In this document: piece by piece, positions 6,629 through 14,823 of the stretch
How positions within the stretch are numbered: position 1 is the first letter of the stretch
Layout: the number at the start of each line of letters is the position of its first letter
NCBI GenBank assembly: GCA_964582415.1
Contig: CAZOSF010000028.1
Location: 1 to 27,878 of the forward strand
Reading direction: 5' to 3'
Source of the DNA: CAZOSF01 sp964582415
Lineage (GTDB): Bacteria > Bacteroidota > Bacteroidia > Flavobacteriales > Flavobacteriaceae
DNA length: 27,878 nt
Notes under the pieces: model-generated
What the model was told of the DNA's origin: nothing
Seen by the model: the letters and a program-made list of their open reading frames with translations, nothing else
The model's database searches: none
Made by a program: the position numbers and the translations under genes

Positions 6629-7681
6629 TTAGTTTTCCGCCCTAAGATCTCTATATACTGGTATATAGATTTCGGTAATCCAATCTGCTGGATTTGGAAA
6701 TTCTCCAGGATCGTTGGCATACACCTCGAAGAAAGGATGGCCGGGATCACGAATAAGATGGTGTTCTACGATATAGGCATTGGCCCTGTCATACGCTTCC
6801 GATAAGTGGGTGTAATTTCCTTTTAGCACGATCTTGAGGGCAGTAAGGGGCTCCATATACCCGCAAAGTACCTCTCCTTCCGTGACAATGATACGTTCTC
6901 CAACGGGAATCGATGCCGAGTAAATTGCCGTACCATTTAAATCATCCCATTGGTTATATATGGTAAAGGGCATACCAGTCATAGTGATGTTATTATTTTG
7001 GGCAAAACCATATACCTTTCCCAACATCATGCCCATTCGTTCACCCATTTCGGAAATTTTACTGGCGGTGGTCGTGTACAAGTAATAACCACCCCCGTGC
7101 TCTTTTACACCATCGATGGTAATGGTATATTCTTTCATTTCTTTCTGGGTAATCGAATCGATGTTATCCAAACCTTCCTCAAACATCTGAGTAAGTGCAG
7201 CTTCAAAAGGGGTATCCATAAATGCCATAAAAACTTTCTCCATGAAAGATTGCTCTCCTTTCATGCCCCAAGTTACCATCGTTCCCCCTTTTTCAGTAGG
7301 GGCAAAGCGCCAATATACATGGCTTTTGCTATCGCCTATTGGGGTATTGAAAACGATACTCTGATCGATGCTTTTATTTACTTCCAGGCCATCGGTGGTT
7401 AAAGTCCCATCTCCTTCCACCTCGCTTTCCCAGGAGTAAGAGGCACCTTTACCTTCGGTGATATCAGAGAAAACCACTTTCATGTCAGGATCGTTATTGG
7501 CCCAAGGGCCCCAAACGGGCCATTGTTTCAGGTTGTTTGCTTTTTCGAACACCAGTGCGGCTGGGGCTGCCATATCTTTGGATACTGCCACATCGAAGGA
7601 ACCATCTTTTGTTCCGAAGTATACAGAGGCGCCGATAAGGGCAATCAACACCAAAAAGAAGAGGTATTTTAATATTTTCAT
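6629..7681 (-). CDS. Membrane-anchored SRPBCC domain plus GyrI-like effector-binding domain protein
   Basis: A 350-residue protein with one N-terminal hydrophobic segment (about residues 5-24), which is an anchor or uncleaved signal. Residues about 28-180 look like an SRPBCC/polyketide-cyclase-like lipid- or ligand-binding fold, with the family pattern VFEKANNLKQWPVWGPW and a later VYWRFAP strand. Residues about 185-350 resemble the AraC effector-binding/GyrI-like domain, including the strand around ALKIVLKGNYTHLSEAY and the end ITEIYIPVY. Both folds bind small hydrophobic or cationic molecules. Here they are joined without any DNA-binding domain and probably face the periplasm. Function is unknown; sequestration or sensing of a ligand is an inference. 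It is the first gene of a likely operon with crcB. Confidence 0.8.
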   Translation of the reverse strand: MKILKYLFFLVLIALIGASVYFGTKDGSFDVAVSKDMAAPAALVFEKANNLKQWPVWGPWANNDPDMKVVFSDITEGKGASYSWESEVEGDGTLTTDGLEVNKSIDQSIVFNTPIGDSKSHVYWRFAPTEKGGTMVTWGMKGEQSFMEKVFMAFMDTPFEAALTQMFEEGLDNIDSITQKEMKEYTITIDGVKEHGGGYYLYTTTASKISEMGERMGMMLGKVYGFAQNNNITMTGMPFTIYNQWDDLNGTAIYSASIPVGERIIVTEGEVLCGYMEPLTALKIVLKGNYTHLSEAYDRANAYIVEHHLIRDPGHPFFEVYANDPGEFPNPADWITEIYIPVYRDLRAEN

Positions 7682-7795
7682 AAGTTTGGTTTCGGTTGTT
7701 ATGCTAAGATAGGTAAATTATGCCTTTTGCTGAGCTTTATCAGCCCAAGCCGTTTAAGATTTTTGTACCTTTCGGCGTTTCAAAAAAATGACATC

Positions 7796-9817
7796 ATGAA
7801 CTATAAATTTTTAATGGTGGCTGCCCTAAGTAGCCTTTTCTTTTTTTCCTGTGCCGATAAAAAGTCCGAACCACAGGTTTCGGAGTCCATGGCCCAAGAA
7901 ACGGAATTTAACTATGTGGTAGATCAGTTTGCCGATTTGCGCATCCTGCGTTATCAGATTCCTGGTTTCGACGAAATGTCACTCGACAAACAAAAATTAG
8001 TGTATTACCTCACCCAGGCCGGATTGGAAGGTCGTGATATCTTTTGGGCTCAAAATTACCGTCATAACCTGACCATTCGTAAAGCGCTCGAACAAGTTTA
8101 TGCAAATTATGGAGGCGATAAGTCTTCCGAGAATTGGAAAAACTTCGAGATTTACTTAAAGCGTGTTTGGTTTTCCAATGGGATCCATCACCATTATGCT
8201 AATGACAAAATCAAACCAGAGTTTGGTCCTGAATACCTTAAGGAATTATTAGCTGCAACAAATACCAAGCTAGAGGGAGAGGCATTCGATGTGATTTTTA
8301 ATGATAAGGATGCTAAGAAAGTAAACCTTAAAGAAGACGCAGATATCGTTTTGGAAAGCGCTGTAAACTTTTACAGTCCGGATGTGACGACTGCCGAGGT
8401 GGAAGCATTCTATGGAAAGGTAAAAGTAGATAAGGACAAACCCATCGAAATTGGACTGAATACCCAATTGGTGAAGGAAAATGGTACACTCGTGGAAAAA
8501 CCTTATAAAAGTGGTGGATTGTATGGATCGGCTATCGATCGTATTATCTACTGGTTGGAAAAAGCGCATGGCGTGGCTGAAAATGAAAATCAAGCCAATG
8601 CTCTGGCGCTTCTAATTGAATACTACAAAACCGGTGACCTCCACACTTGGGATGACTATGGAATCGCTTGGGTAAATTCCACCGAAGGAGATATCGACTG
8701 GATCAATGGCTTTATAGAAGTTTATGAAGACCCAAAAGGATATAAGGGGTATTATGAATCGATCGTTCAAATTAAGGATTTCGACATGTCCAAGAAGATG
8801 GCTGTGCTTTCGGAAGAAGCTCAATGGTTTGAAGATAATTCTCCTCTGATGCCAGAGCATAAGAAGAAAGAGGTAAAAGGAGTATCTTATAAAACGGTAA
8901 TCGTTGCCGGTGAAGCAGGGGGAACCTCTCCAAACACTCCTATCGGTGTTAACCTGCCTAACAACAACTGGATTCGTCAGATGCACGGTAGTAAGTCGGT
9001 TTCCCTAGGAAATATCGTTGAATCCTACCAAAATGCTGGAGGAAGTGGTCGTTTGAAAGAATTCGCCAACGATGAAGAGGAAATTCAACTCGAAGAGGAA
9101 TATGGGCATATTGCCGATAAACTTCACACGGCATTGCACGAAGTGGTAGGGCATGCTTCTGGTCAAATCAATCCTGGCGTAGGGACTCCTAAGGAGACGT
9201 TGAAAAGCTATAAATCGACTATTGAAGAGGGCCGTGCCGACTTGTTTGGCTTGTACTACCTAATGGATCCAAAACTACAGGAGCTTGGTCTTACCGATAA
9301 CGCAGAAAAAACAGGAAAAGCTGCCTATGATGGTTATATCCGTAATGGATTGGTTACCCAATTGGTACGATTGAAACTTGGTGATGATGTGGAAGAAGCA
9401 CATATGCGCAATCGCCAATGGGTAAGTAAATGGGTGTATGAAAAAGGACAACCCGATAATGTTATCGAAAAGATTACCCGTGATGGGAAAACCTATTATA
9501 ACATCAACGATTATCAGAAGTTACGTGAGCTTTTCGGACAATTGCTTCGTGAAACCCAACGTATCACCAGTGAAGGTGATTATGAGGCCGCAAAAGCCTT
9601 GGTGGAAAATTATGGGGTAAAAGTAGATCAGGAATTGCACGCTGAGGTGTTGGAACGCAACAAACAATTCGAAGCTGCACCCTATAGTGGATTTGTGAAT
9701 CCTATCATCGTACCTATTACAGATGACCAAGGTGAAATCACTGGATTTACTATTCAACAACCAGCAAGTTTTGAAGAGCAAATGCTTCAGTACGCCAAAG
9801 AATATTCAAACCTTTAG
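7796..9817 (+). CDS. Dipeptidyl peptidase III family metallopeptidase (M49), lipoprotein
   Basis: A 673-residue peptidase. The M49 zinc motif HEVVGH begins at about residue 448 (HExxGH form), and the second motif EEGRAD lies about 30 residues later (477-482), supplying the third zinc ligand. Family enzymes release N-terminal dipeptides from short peptides, and the length is normal. ATG 7796 is chosen over an upstream alternative start because it gives a lipoprotein signal ending LFFFSC with Cys19 as the lipid site. The frame upstream of it looks non-coding. A lipid anchor implies an envelope location, unlike the cytosolic eukaryotic enzyme. It is divergent from the SRPBCC gene and ends at a strong bidirectional terminator. 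Confidence 0.93.
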   Translation: MNYKFLMVAALSSLFFFSCADKKSEPQVSESMAQETEFNYVVDQFADLRILRYQIPGFDEMSLDKQKLVYYLTQAGLEGRDIFWAQNYRHNLTIRKALEQVYANYGGDKSSENWKNFEIYLKRVWFSNGIHHHYANDKIKPEFGPEYLKELLAATNTKLEGEAFDVIFNDKDAKKVNLKEDADIVLESAVNFYSPDVTTAEVEAFYGKVKVDKDKPIEIGLNTQLVKENGTLVEKPYKSGGLYGSAIDRIIYWLEKAHGVAENENQANALALLIEYYKTGDLHTWDDYGIAWVNSTEGDIDWINGFIEVYEDPKGYKGYYESIVQIKDFDMSKKMAVLSEEAQWFEDNSPLMPEHKKKEVKGVSYKTVIVAGEAGGTSPNTPIGVNLPNNNWIRQMHGSKSVSLGNIVESYQNAGGSGRLKEFANDEEEIQLEEEYGHIADKLHTALHEVVGHASGQINPGVGTPKETLKSYKSTIEEGRADLFGLYYLMDPKLQELGLTDNAEKTGKAAYDGYIRNGLVTQLVRLKLGDDVEEAHMRNRQWVSKWVYEKGQPDNVIEKITRDGKTYYNINDYQKLRELFGQLLRETQRITSEGDYEAAKALVENYGVKVDQELHAEVLERNKQFEAAPYSGFVNPIIVPITDDQGEITGFTIQQPASFEEQMLQYAKEYSNL

Positions 9818-9832
9818 TAAAAGCTAATCAAT

Positions 9833-9863
9833 AAAAAACCCGAGGGAAGCCTCGGGTTTTTTT
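9833..9863. terminator. Bidirectional intrinsic terminator
   Basis: AACCCGAGG and CCTCGGGTT form a 9-bp stem around a GAAG tetraloop, followed by seven T on the plus strand and preceded by a run of A that is a T-tract on the minus strand. It lies between the convergent M49 peptidase and the 62-residue membrane protein gene. Confidence 0.88.
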
Positions 9864-9873
9864 ATTGTTTCAA

Positions 9874-10062
9874 TTAATCTTTAAGTGCTAGCTTAATTGC
9901 CAGCAGTAGCAAAATAAACAGTAGGAACCCCAAAAGGATTAGCCTGCTACCTTTGAAATATTTTGGATTGTATTTTTTGTCTTTGCTGTAGCTGTAAATC
10001 ATAGCCCCAACAAAGGCAATGATAAAAAAGATACTGAAGATAAGTTGTCCTCTACTAAACAT
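9874..10062 (-). CDS. Small two-helix membrane protein of unknown function
   Basis: A 62-residue protein that starts MFSRGQLIF, with a first hydrophobic helix (about residues 7-24), a short basic loop KDKKYNPKYFKGS, and a second helix rich in Leu and Ile (about 40-57). The positive loop between the helices predicts that both ends lie outside the cytoplasm. I recognise the general pattern from flavobacterial genomes but know no function. It may share a transcript end with the M49 gene through the bidirectional terminator. It is separated from the PEGA gene upstream by a terminator, so it is probably transcribed alone. Confidence 0.72.
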   Translation of the reverse strand: MFSRGQLIFSIFFIIAFVGAMIYSYSKDKKYNPKYFKGSRLILLGFLLFILLLLAIKLALKD

Positions 10063-10111
10063 AATGATGAAAATTAATGCAAGTTACATCACCGAGGGCA
10101 TAAAACATAAA

Positions 10112-10135
10112 AAAAGAGGCACAGTGGCCTCTTTT
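10112..10135 (-). terminator. Intrinsic terminator of the PEGA-domain gene
   Basis: AAAAGAGGC and GCCTCTTTT pair over nine bases around a six-base loop. On the minus strand the stem is followed by seven T. It lies about 20 bases after the stop codon of the PEGA gene. Confidence 0.82.
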
Positions 10136-10155
10136 AAATTTCGGTTGATTTGAAA

Positions 10156-10845
10156 TTATTTTACACGCGCTTGGAATTCACCAATAACGTTGGAGTAACT
10201 TCTTAGTACACGATCCCATTCTTTGAATAGTTCATCGCTTTTAACGCTTACCATTGGAAGTCCAGAAGCTTCACTAATCAATTTTACTTTAAAAACCAAT
10301 GGGTCAGTAGAGGCCTCCTTAACAATGATTCGCGTACGAACTGTATTTTGTAGGAAGGTTTTCAACGACCAAGCGGTACGTAAATAACCGGTTTCTTTGT
10401 CGGTCATTTCAATAACGTCGATATACGTTAATACAATTTGGTTGATGAGTTTCCAAGCTTCATCTTTGGTCATGTTCTCCACCTTGATATCAATGTCAAC
10501 ATTGGCAATATCCGTTTGGATAGAAGCATCATAAGCATCATCCCGCTTCATCTCAATATAATGAGTTTTTGGGGGCTTGGTCATGTCTCTTTTGTTGCAA
10601 AATTCAATGCGTTCAGTAAGAAAGCCAATCTTCTTGGCGATTACAGTAACACAGTCATCGGAAGGCACGGTCACTACTGTGGAACCTTTACCTACCAATT
10701 TACCGTTCACATAAATTTCGGCGTCAGCTTCTGAAGTTCCTACCTCTATTTTCTTCTTCCCAGCAGCTTCCGCCGTGTGGGTTGTTCCCAGAGATAGTAA
10801 ACTTACCATAAGAAAAATAGCAAGGATGGTTGATTTTCTTTTCAT
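10156..10845 (-). CDS. Secreted PEGA-domain protein of unknown function
   Basis: A 229-residue protein with a cleavable signal peptide (about residues 1-27, ending in a TAEAAG region). Residues about 33-97 match a PEGA domain: strand-rich, with the pattern SEADAEIYVNGKLVGKGS and VTVIAKKIGFL. PEGA domains occur in surface-layer and envelope proteins and are thought to bind other proteins or carbohydrate. The remaining 130 residues (around DEAWKLINQIVLTYIDVIE and ending VIGEFQARVK) are mixed alpha/beta and unfamiliar. Two cysteines (in SDDCVTV and EFCNKRD) lie inside the PEGA region and could form a disulfide. Transcribed alone, ending at its own terminator. Confidence 0.78.
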   Translation of the reverse strand: MKRKSTILAIFLMVSLLSLGTTHTAEAAGKKKIEVGTSEADAEIYVNGKLVGKGSTVVTVPSDDCVTVIAKKIGFLTERIEFCNKRDMTKPPKTHYIEMKRDDAYDASIQTDIANVDIDIKVENMTKDEAWKLINQIVLTYIDVIEMTDKETGYLRTAWSLKTFLQNTVRTRIIVKEASTDPLVFKVKLISEASGLPMVSVKSDELFKEWDRVLRSYSNVIGEFQARVK

Positions 10846-11021
10846 TTGTGTTTGATTTAGTTAGTTAAATTTTGACTAATATACGCATTGAAAGAAGAAG
10901 TAAAAACTGTCTAACAGCGATTTTTCCTACGATATTAGATATTTAAAGAATCGTTTAAATTTTAAGTATCTGAAAATGAACAACTAAGATTGTTGATTTT
11001 TTTGTAAAACTAATTTAACAC

Positions 11022-11411
11022 ATGCAACATCAAATTAAATCCGTTAAACAATTCCATGAAGCCTTTGGTTTGGGCGTAAAATCGGAACCTACGGCCTCCT
11101 TAGGTGAGGCAAAAAATCTTCTGAGATATAAGCTCATGCGGGAGGAGAACGAAGAGTATTTGGAAGCTGCCAACAATAATGACTTGGTAGAAATTGCAGA
11201 TGCTCTGGGGGATATGCTCTATATACTTTGTGGAACCATTTTGGAACATGGTTTACAACATAAGATTGAAGAGATATTCGACGAAATTCAACACAGCAAC
11301 ATGAGCAAATTGGGCGCCGATGGTCGTCCGATTTACAGAGAAGATGGGAAAGTGTTAAAAGGGCCTAATTATTTCAAACCCGATATCTCGAAAATAATCT
11401 CAGAAGGTTAA
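11022..11411 (+). CDS. MazG-like / all-alpha nucleotide pyrophosphohydrolase
   Basis: A 129-residue soluble protein of the all-alpha NTP-PPase superfamily. The magnesium-binding acidic motifs are present: EENEEYLEA (E42 and E45 region) and, after a short helix, EIADALGD (E57, D60, D64). These enzymes cleave nucleoside triphosphates or related compounds to monophosphate and pyrophosphate, often as house-cleaning of non-standard nucleotides. The C-terminal segment (MSKLGADGRPIYREDGKVLKG) is a conserved extension of the phosphoribosyl-ATP-pyrophosphatase-like group that includes phage and bacterial MazG-like proteins. The exact substrate is not readable. Its stop codon interlocks with that of ilvE on the opposite strand (shared TTAA, 11408-11411). 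Confidence 0.82.
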   Translation: MQHQIKSVKQFHEAFGLGVKSEPTASLGEAKNLLRYKLMREENEEYLEAANNNDLVEIADALGDMLYILCGTILEHGLQHKIEEIFDEIQHSNMSKLGADGRPIYREDGKVLKGPNYFKPDISKIISEG

Positions 11412-12478
11412 ATCACAGGATAGCGCCATCCAAAAGGATCCTCTACCCGATTGTATTGAATATCCAGCATTTTTCCCTTGAGGAAGGTAGCGTAGCTATC
11501 GCTTTGATCTTCTAATGGATAATAAGTGTCTTGATAGCTAAATCCTTCCACTGGACTGATTACTGCTGCTGTTCCAGAACCAAAAATCTCTTTGAGTTCT
11601 CCTTTTTTGGCAGCTTCTACAAGTTCAGTGACCGTAATTCTACGTACCTCCACTGGAATGCCTTCATGATTGGCCAAATCGATAAGACTTTTACGTGTTA
11701 CCCCGTCAAGAATTCTGTCACTGGTGGGTGCGGTTATCAGTGTATCATTGATTCGGAAGAACACATTCATAGTACCTGATTCTTCCAAATATTGATGGGA
11801 GTGTGCATCGGTCCAAATTACTTGCTGATACCCTTTTTCCTTGGCCAAATTAGTTGGGTAAAACTGAGCGGCATAATTACCAGCTGCTTTGGCAAATCCA
11901 ACGCCACCATCGGCGGCACGGCTGTATTTTTCTGCGACTGTCACCTTTAATTTTCCACTGTAATAAGCATTTACGGGCGACATGATAATCATGAATTTAT
12001 ATTCTGTGGAAGTAGATGCCGATACGCAATATTCCGTGGCGATTACAAAAGGTCGGATGTATAAGGCGCTTCCCAATTTTGATGGGACCCATTCACGATC
12101 CATTTTCAAGAGTGTTGTAAGGGCTTCGAAAAATAATTCTTTTGGAAATTCTGGAATCGCCAAACGAACAGAAGATTTATTGATCCGCTCCTGATTTTGT
12201 TCTGGGCGGAATAAAAACAAATCGCCATTTTCATCTTTGTAAGCCTTCATTCCCTCAAAAACCGCCTGACCATAATGAAACACCTTGGCAGAGGGATCAA
12301 GGGTGATTGGGCCGTAAGGTCGGATTACAGGGTTCTGCCATTCGCCATTCTTGAAATCACATTCGAACATGTGATCGGTGAAAGTAGCACCGAAAACAAG
12401 GGTGTCGAAATTTACTTGATTGATTTTGCTGTTGGGTGATTTTTCTATTTTCAGGGTGGGAGTGGATGTTAAGCTCAT
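11408..12478 (-). CDS. ilvE: Branched-chain amino-acid aminotransferase
   Basis: A 356-residue fold-type IV PLP enzyme of the larger BCAT subgroup that includes mitochondrial-type enzymes. The Schiff-base lysine is K197 in VGFAKAAGNYAAQ. Other family landmarks are FHYGQAVFEGMKAY, LYIRPFVIAT, and the cofactor loop EESGTMNVFF. It transfers the amino group between Leu/Ile/Val and 2-oxoglutarate in the cytoplasm, serving synthesis or degradation. Length is normal and the start ATG is at 12476-12478. It is monocistronic, and the 95 bases before it contain a possible promoter but no leader peptide or attenuator of the ilv type. Functionally it connects to icmF (valine catabolism), 8 kb away. Confidence 0.95.
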   Translation of the reverse strand: MSLTSTPTLKIEKSPNSKINQVNFDTLVFGATFTDHMFECDFKNGEWQNPVIRPYGPITLDPSAKVFHYGQAVFEGMKAYKDENGDLFLFRPEQNQERINKSSVRLAIPEFPKELFFEALTTLLKMDREWVPSKLGSALYIRPFVIATEYCVSASTSTEYKFMIIMSPVNAYYSGKLKVTVAEKYSRAADGGVGFAKAAGNYAAQFYPTNLAKEKGYQQVIWTDAHSHQYLEESGTMNVFFRINDTLITAPTSDRILDGVTRKSLIDLANHEGIPVEVRRITVTELVEAAKKGELKEIFGSGTAAVISPVEGFSYQDTYYPLEDQSDSYATFLKGKMLDIQYNRVEDPFGWRYPVI

Positions 12479-12495
12479 AATATCGAATTATGTTT

Positions 12496-12532
12496 CAAAA
12501 TTAGTCAAAAAAATGGCCATTTAAAACTCAAA
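12496..12532 (-). promoter_or_regulatory. Candidate promoter of ilvE
   Basis: The minus strand reads TAATTTTG (12503 to 12496), a full TAnnTTTG match, with a TTTG (12532-12529) 25 bases upstream. The spacer is longer than usual. The resulting leader before ATG 12478 would be short. Confidence 0.38.
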
Positions 12533-12573
12533 AATTTAATAAAATTGCACTTAGAAACCCAACTATTAGAAAT

Positions 12574-13104
12574 ATGCTACGATTTACAAAAAACGCGCTT
12601 TTTGCTGCCGTCATGATACTTTCTTTAGGAGCATGTAAAGAAGCAAAAGAAGAACAGCCAGAAACCACCAATGAAATGACTGAAGAAGCAGTGGCTTCCA
12701 ACTATCAAAGTTTCGGCGAACAGATCGATGACCAGAATGTTGCTTCTAAGGAAGAAATGATCGAAAAATATAAAAACCTTCAAGTGGGAGACACCGTTGC
12801 CGTGAAATTCACCTCCAAAGTAAACAGTGTTTGCCAAGCGAAAGGATGTTGGATGCGTTTGGACTTGGGTGATGCTGAATCTTTTGTGAAATTTAAAGAT
12901 TACGGATTTTTCATGCCAAAGGATATCGCTGGTCAAGAAGTTATTGTGGAAGGAAAAGCTTTTGTTGAAGAAACTTCGGTAGAAGATTTGAAACATTTTG
13001 CTATGGATGCAGGAAAATCCCAAGAGGAAATCGATGCCATCACCGAGCCTGAGTTGACGTATGCATTCATCTCTTCCGGTGTATTGATTCCACAGAATCA
13101 GTAA
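12574..13104 (+). CDS. DUF4920 domain lipoprotein
   Basis: A 176-residue protein with a lipoprotein signal ending LSLGAC (Cys20), then an acidic linker of about 20 residues. Residues about 45-176 match DUF4920, recognised by VNSVCQAKGCWMRL followed by FVKFKDYGFFMPKD and the OB-like strand QEVIVEGKAF. The paired cysteines in VCQAKGCW are a conserved feature and could bind metal or form a disulfide, but this is unproven. No biochemical function is known to me. The stop codon is one base from the mnmD ATG, so the two genes are very likely co-transcribed and translationally coupled. Confidence 0.88.
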   Translation: MLRFTKNALFAAVMILSLGACKEAKEEQPETTNEMTEEAVASNYQSFGEQIDDQNVASKEEMIEKYKNLQVGDTVAVKFTSKVNSVCQAKGCWMRLDLGDAESFVKFKDYGFFMPKDIAGQEVIVEGKAFVEETSVEDLKHFAMDAGKSQEEIDAITEPELTYAFISSGVLIPQNQ

Positions 13105-13105
13105 A

Positions 13106-13777
13106 ATGAAACGTGAGTTCATTACCACGGGCGACGGTTCCAAAACCATTCATTTGCCCCAATGGAATGAACACTACCATTCAAAACATGGTGCCATGCA
13201 AGAAGCCCTTCATGTATTCATACAGGAGGGGCTTTTACATTTCCAATCGATGTATCCGAACGAAACCTTACATCTTCTGGAAATTGGTTTCGGAACCGGC
13301 TTGAATGCCCTTCTCACCTGGAAAGAATTGAACGCTACTCCAATAAAAGTTCGTTATGAAGGGGTAGAGGCTTATCCGGTTTCCAAGGAAGAAATTCTTC
13401 AGTTAAACTATGCCGAACAGGCAAAAATACCTCCGTCGAAATTTCTAAGGCTGCATGATGTACCTTGGGAAGAGGATGTTCCATTGGATAAAAACTTCAC
13501 ACTGCACAAAACTCAGAAGCGTTTTGAGGAACTTTCGTATCGAACTTTGTTTAATCTCATCTATTTTGATGCCTTTGGCGCAAGGGTGCAACCGGAGCTA
13601 TGGACAGAAGGGATTTTTCAAAAAATGTATGATGCCTTGAGGGCTCCAGGTGTGCTAGTCACGTATGCAGCCAAGGGGAGCGTTCGGCGTGCCATGCAGG
13701 CGGTAGGTTTCACGGTTGAACGTTTACCAGGACCTCCGGGAAAACGTGAAATGTTAAGAGCCACAAAGAAGCTTTAG
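13106..13777 (+). CDS. mnmD: tRNA 5-methylaminomethyl-2-thiouridine methyltransferase, stand-alone MnmD
   Basis: A 223-residue SAM-dependent methyltransferase of the DUF752/MnmD family. The SAM-binding loop LLEIGFGTGLNALL is clear, followed by the acidic strand end YEGVEAYP and the catalytic-region motif YFDAFGARVQPELW. The C-terminal GPPGKREMLRA is typical. It completes the mnm5s2U modification at wobble position 34 of tRNAs for Lys, Glu and Gln by methylating the nm5s2U intermediate. In Enterobacteria this domain is fused to an FAD oxidase (MnmC); here it is separate, with no oxidase domain after it, as is common outside Proteobacteria. Starts one base after the DUF4920 stop codon. Confidence 0.9.
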   Translation: MKREFITTGDGSKTIHLPQWNEHYHSKHGAMQEALHVFIQEGLLHFQSMYPNETLHLLEIGFGTGLNALLTWKELNATPIKVRYEGVEAYPVSKEEILQLNYAEQAKIPPSKFLRLHDVPWEEDVPLDKNFTLHKTQKRFEELSYRTLFNLIYFDAFGARVQPELWTEGIFQKMYDALRAPGVLVTYAAKGSVRRAMQAVGFTVERLPGPPGKREMLRATKKL

Positions 13778-13873
13778 TTCATAGTCTCATGCGTTAAACA
13801 AACCTCTTAAGGTTCCGTTAATTGCCATCCCTTTCCGGCCTATAAGTCGTAATTTTATCCAAATCGTTGCCAC

Positions 13874-14776
13874 ATGAGAATTTTGATAGCGGGGGCCACA
13901 GGACTGATTGGAAAGGAGCTCGTCTCGCAGTGCGAGCATCGAGATATTCAGGTCCATTATTTGACCACTCGAACTTCAAAAGTAGAAGAATCGGAAAACT
14001 ATAAGGGTTTTTACTGGAATCCTAAAAAAGGAGAAATAGATTCCCTTGCCCTTCAAGGAGTAGATGCCATCGTAAATTTAGCGGGAGCCTCAATTTCCAA
14101 GAGATGGACTTCTAAACACAAGAAAAATATTCTCTCCAGTCGTATCGACACGGCAAAGTTATTATTGGAAACCTTAAGGGGACAAGATCATTCCGTCAAG
14201 CACTACCTCTCTGCCAGTGGAATTGGGGTGTATCCCAGTTCTTACGATCATCTTTATCATGAGACCTATCACGGAGCAGCGAATACATTTTTAGGGAAAG
14301 TGGTACAGGAATGGGAAGCAGCTGCCGATGCCTTCGAGTCTTTGAATATTCGAGTTACTAAGGTTAGAACTGGTATGGTTCTTTCTGAAAAAGGGGGTGC
14401 ACTTCCGAAGCTACTAAAACCAATAAAATTGGGTATTGGTTCACCACTTGGAAATGGTGAACAATGGCAGTCGTGGATTCACCTACAGGATGTGGCGGCA
14501 ATTTATCTTCATCTTTTGGAAAATGAAATTTCGGGTGTTTTCAATGCAGTTTCCCCGAATCCAGTAACCAATAAAAAGTTGGTGCAAACCTTGGCTCAGT
14601 TTACGGAAAGTAGTCTTTGGTTACCGAATGTACCGGGTTTTGTTCTTAAACTGGTCTTGGGTGAGATGGCAAGCGTAGTATTGGAAAGTCAGTTGGTGAG
14701 TGCCGAAAAAATCACGGAAGCAGGATATCGATTTAAATTCGTGAATTTAGAACACGCCTTGGAAGAGCTTATATAA
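13874..14776 (+). CDS. TIGR01777 family NAD(P)-dependent epimerase-like oxidoreductase
   Basis: A 300-residue extended short-chain dehydrogenase. The Rossmann nucleotide-binding motif GATGLIG is at residues 7-13, and the family pattern VDAIVNLAGASISKRW follows. The segment SASGIGVYP with Tyr and the C-terminal DUF1731 region (PNVPGFVLKLVLGEMASVVLESQ) place it in the YfcH-like group. Members are conserved as SDR-fold proteins but their substrate is unknown; a role in cell division has been suggested for a cyanobacterial/plastid relative. It follows mnmD after about 95 bases, so it may or may not belong to the same transcript, and ends at a very stable bidirectional terminator. Confidence 0.9.
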   Translation: MRILIAGATGLIGKELVSQCEHRDIQVHYLTTRTSKVEESENYKGFYWNPKKGEIDSLALQGVDAIVNLAGASISKRWTSKHKKNILSSRIDTAKLLLETLRGQDHSVKHYLSASGIGVYPSSYDHLYHETYHGAANTFLGKVVQEWEAAADAFESLNIRVTKVRTGMVLSEKGGALPKLLKPIKLGIGSPLGNGEQWQSWIHLQDVAAIYLHLLENEISGVFNAVSPNPVTNKKLVQTLAQFTESSLWLPNVPGFVLKLVLGEMASVVLESQLVSAEKITEAGYRFKFVNLEHALEELI

Positions 14777-14806
14777 AGAAAGGTGGCCCTACGGCCACCT
14801 TTCTTT
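14775..14806. terminator. Bidirectional intrinsic terminator with a perfect 14-bp stem
   Basis: AAAGAAAGGTGGCC and GGCCACCTTTCTTT form a perfect 14-bp stem around a CTAC loop, overlapping the TAA stop of the epimerase gene. It separates this gene from the convergent yceI-like gene. The T-rich tract is interrupted by a C on each strand but lies within the stem. Confidence 0.82.
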
Positions 14807-14823
14807 ATCCTATCCTAAATACC

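Noticed and set aside
6950..7402. 150-codon plus-strand ORF opposite the SRPBCC/GyrI-like gene
   Set aside because: It lies wholly inside a gene with recognisable domains on the other strand, and its translation has no family-like pattern, so it is an antisense shadow.
7727..7795. N-terminal extension of the M49 peptidase frame
   Set aside because: The extra 23 codons start at a non-ATG codon and would bury the lipoprotein signal that begins at ATG 7796.
7682..7795. Fluoride riboswitch for the crcB operon
   Set aside because: I could not find a convincing fluoride-aptamer fold on the minus strand, though reading by eye is not decisive; a covariance-model scan would be.
10846..11021. AACAA/TTGTT hairpin with T-run before the MazG-like gene
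   Set aside because: The stem is too weak (five A/T-rich pairs) to call a terminator or attenuator, although a run of seven T follows. The gap otherwise holds no recognisable element.
12479..12573. Amino-acid attenuator or leader peptide before ilvE
   Set aside because: There is no short ORF with Leu/Ile/Val codons and no terminator hairpin on the minus strand in this gap.
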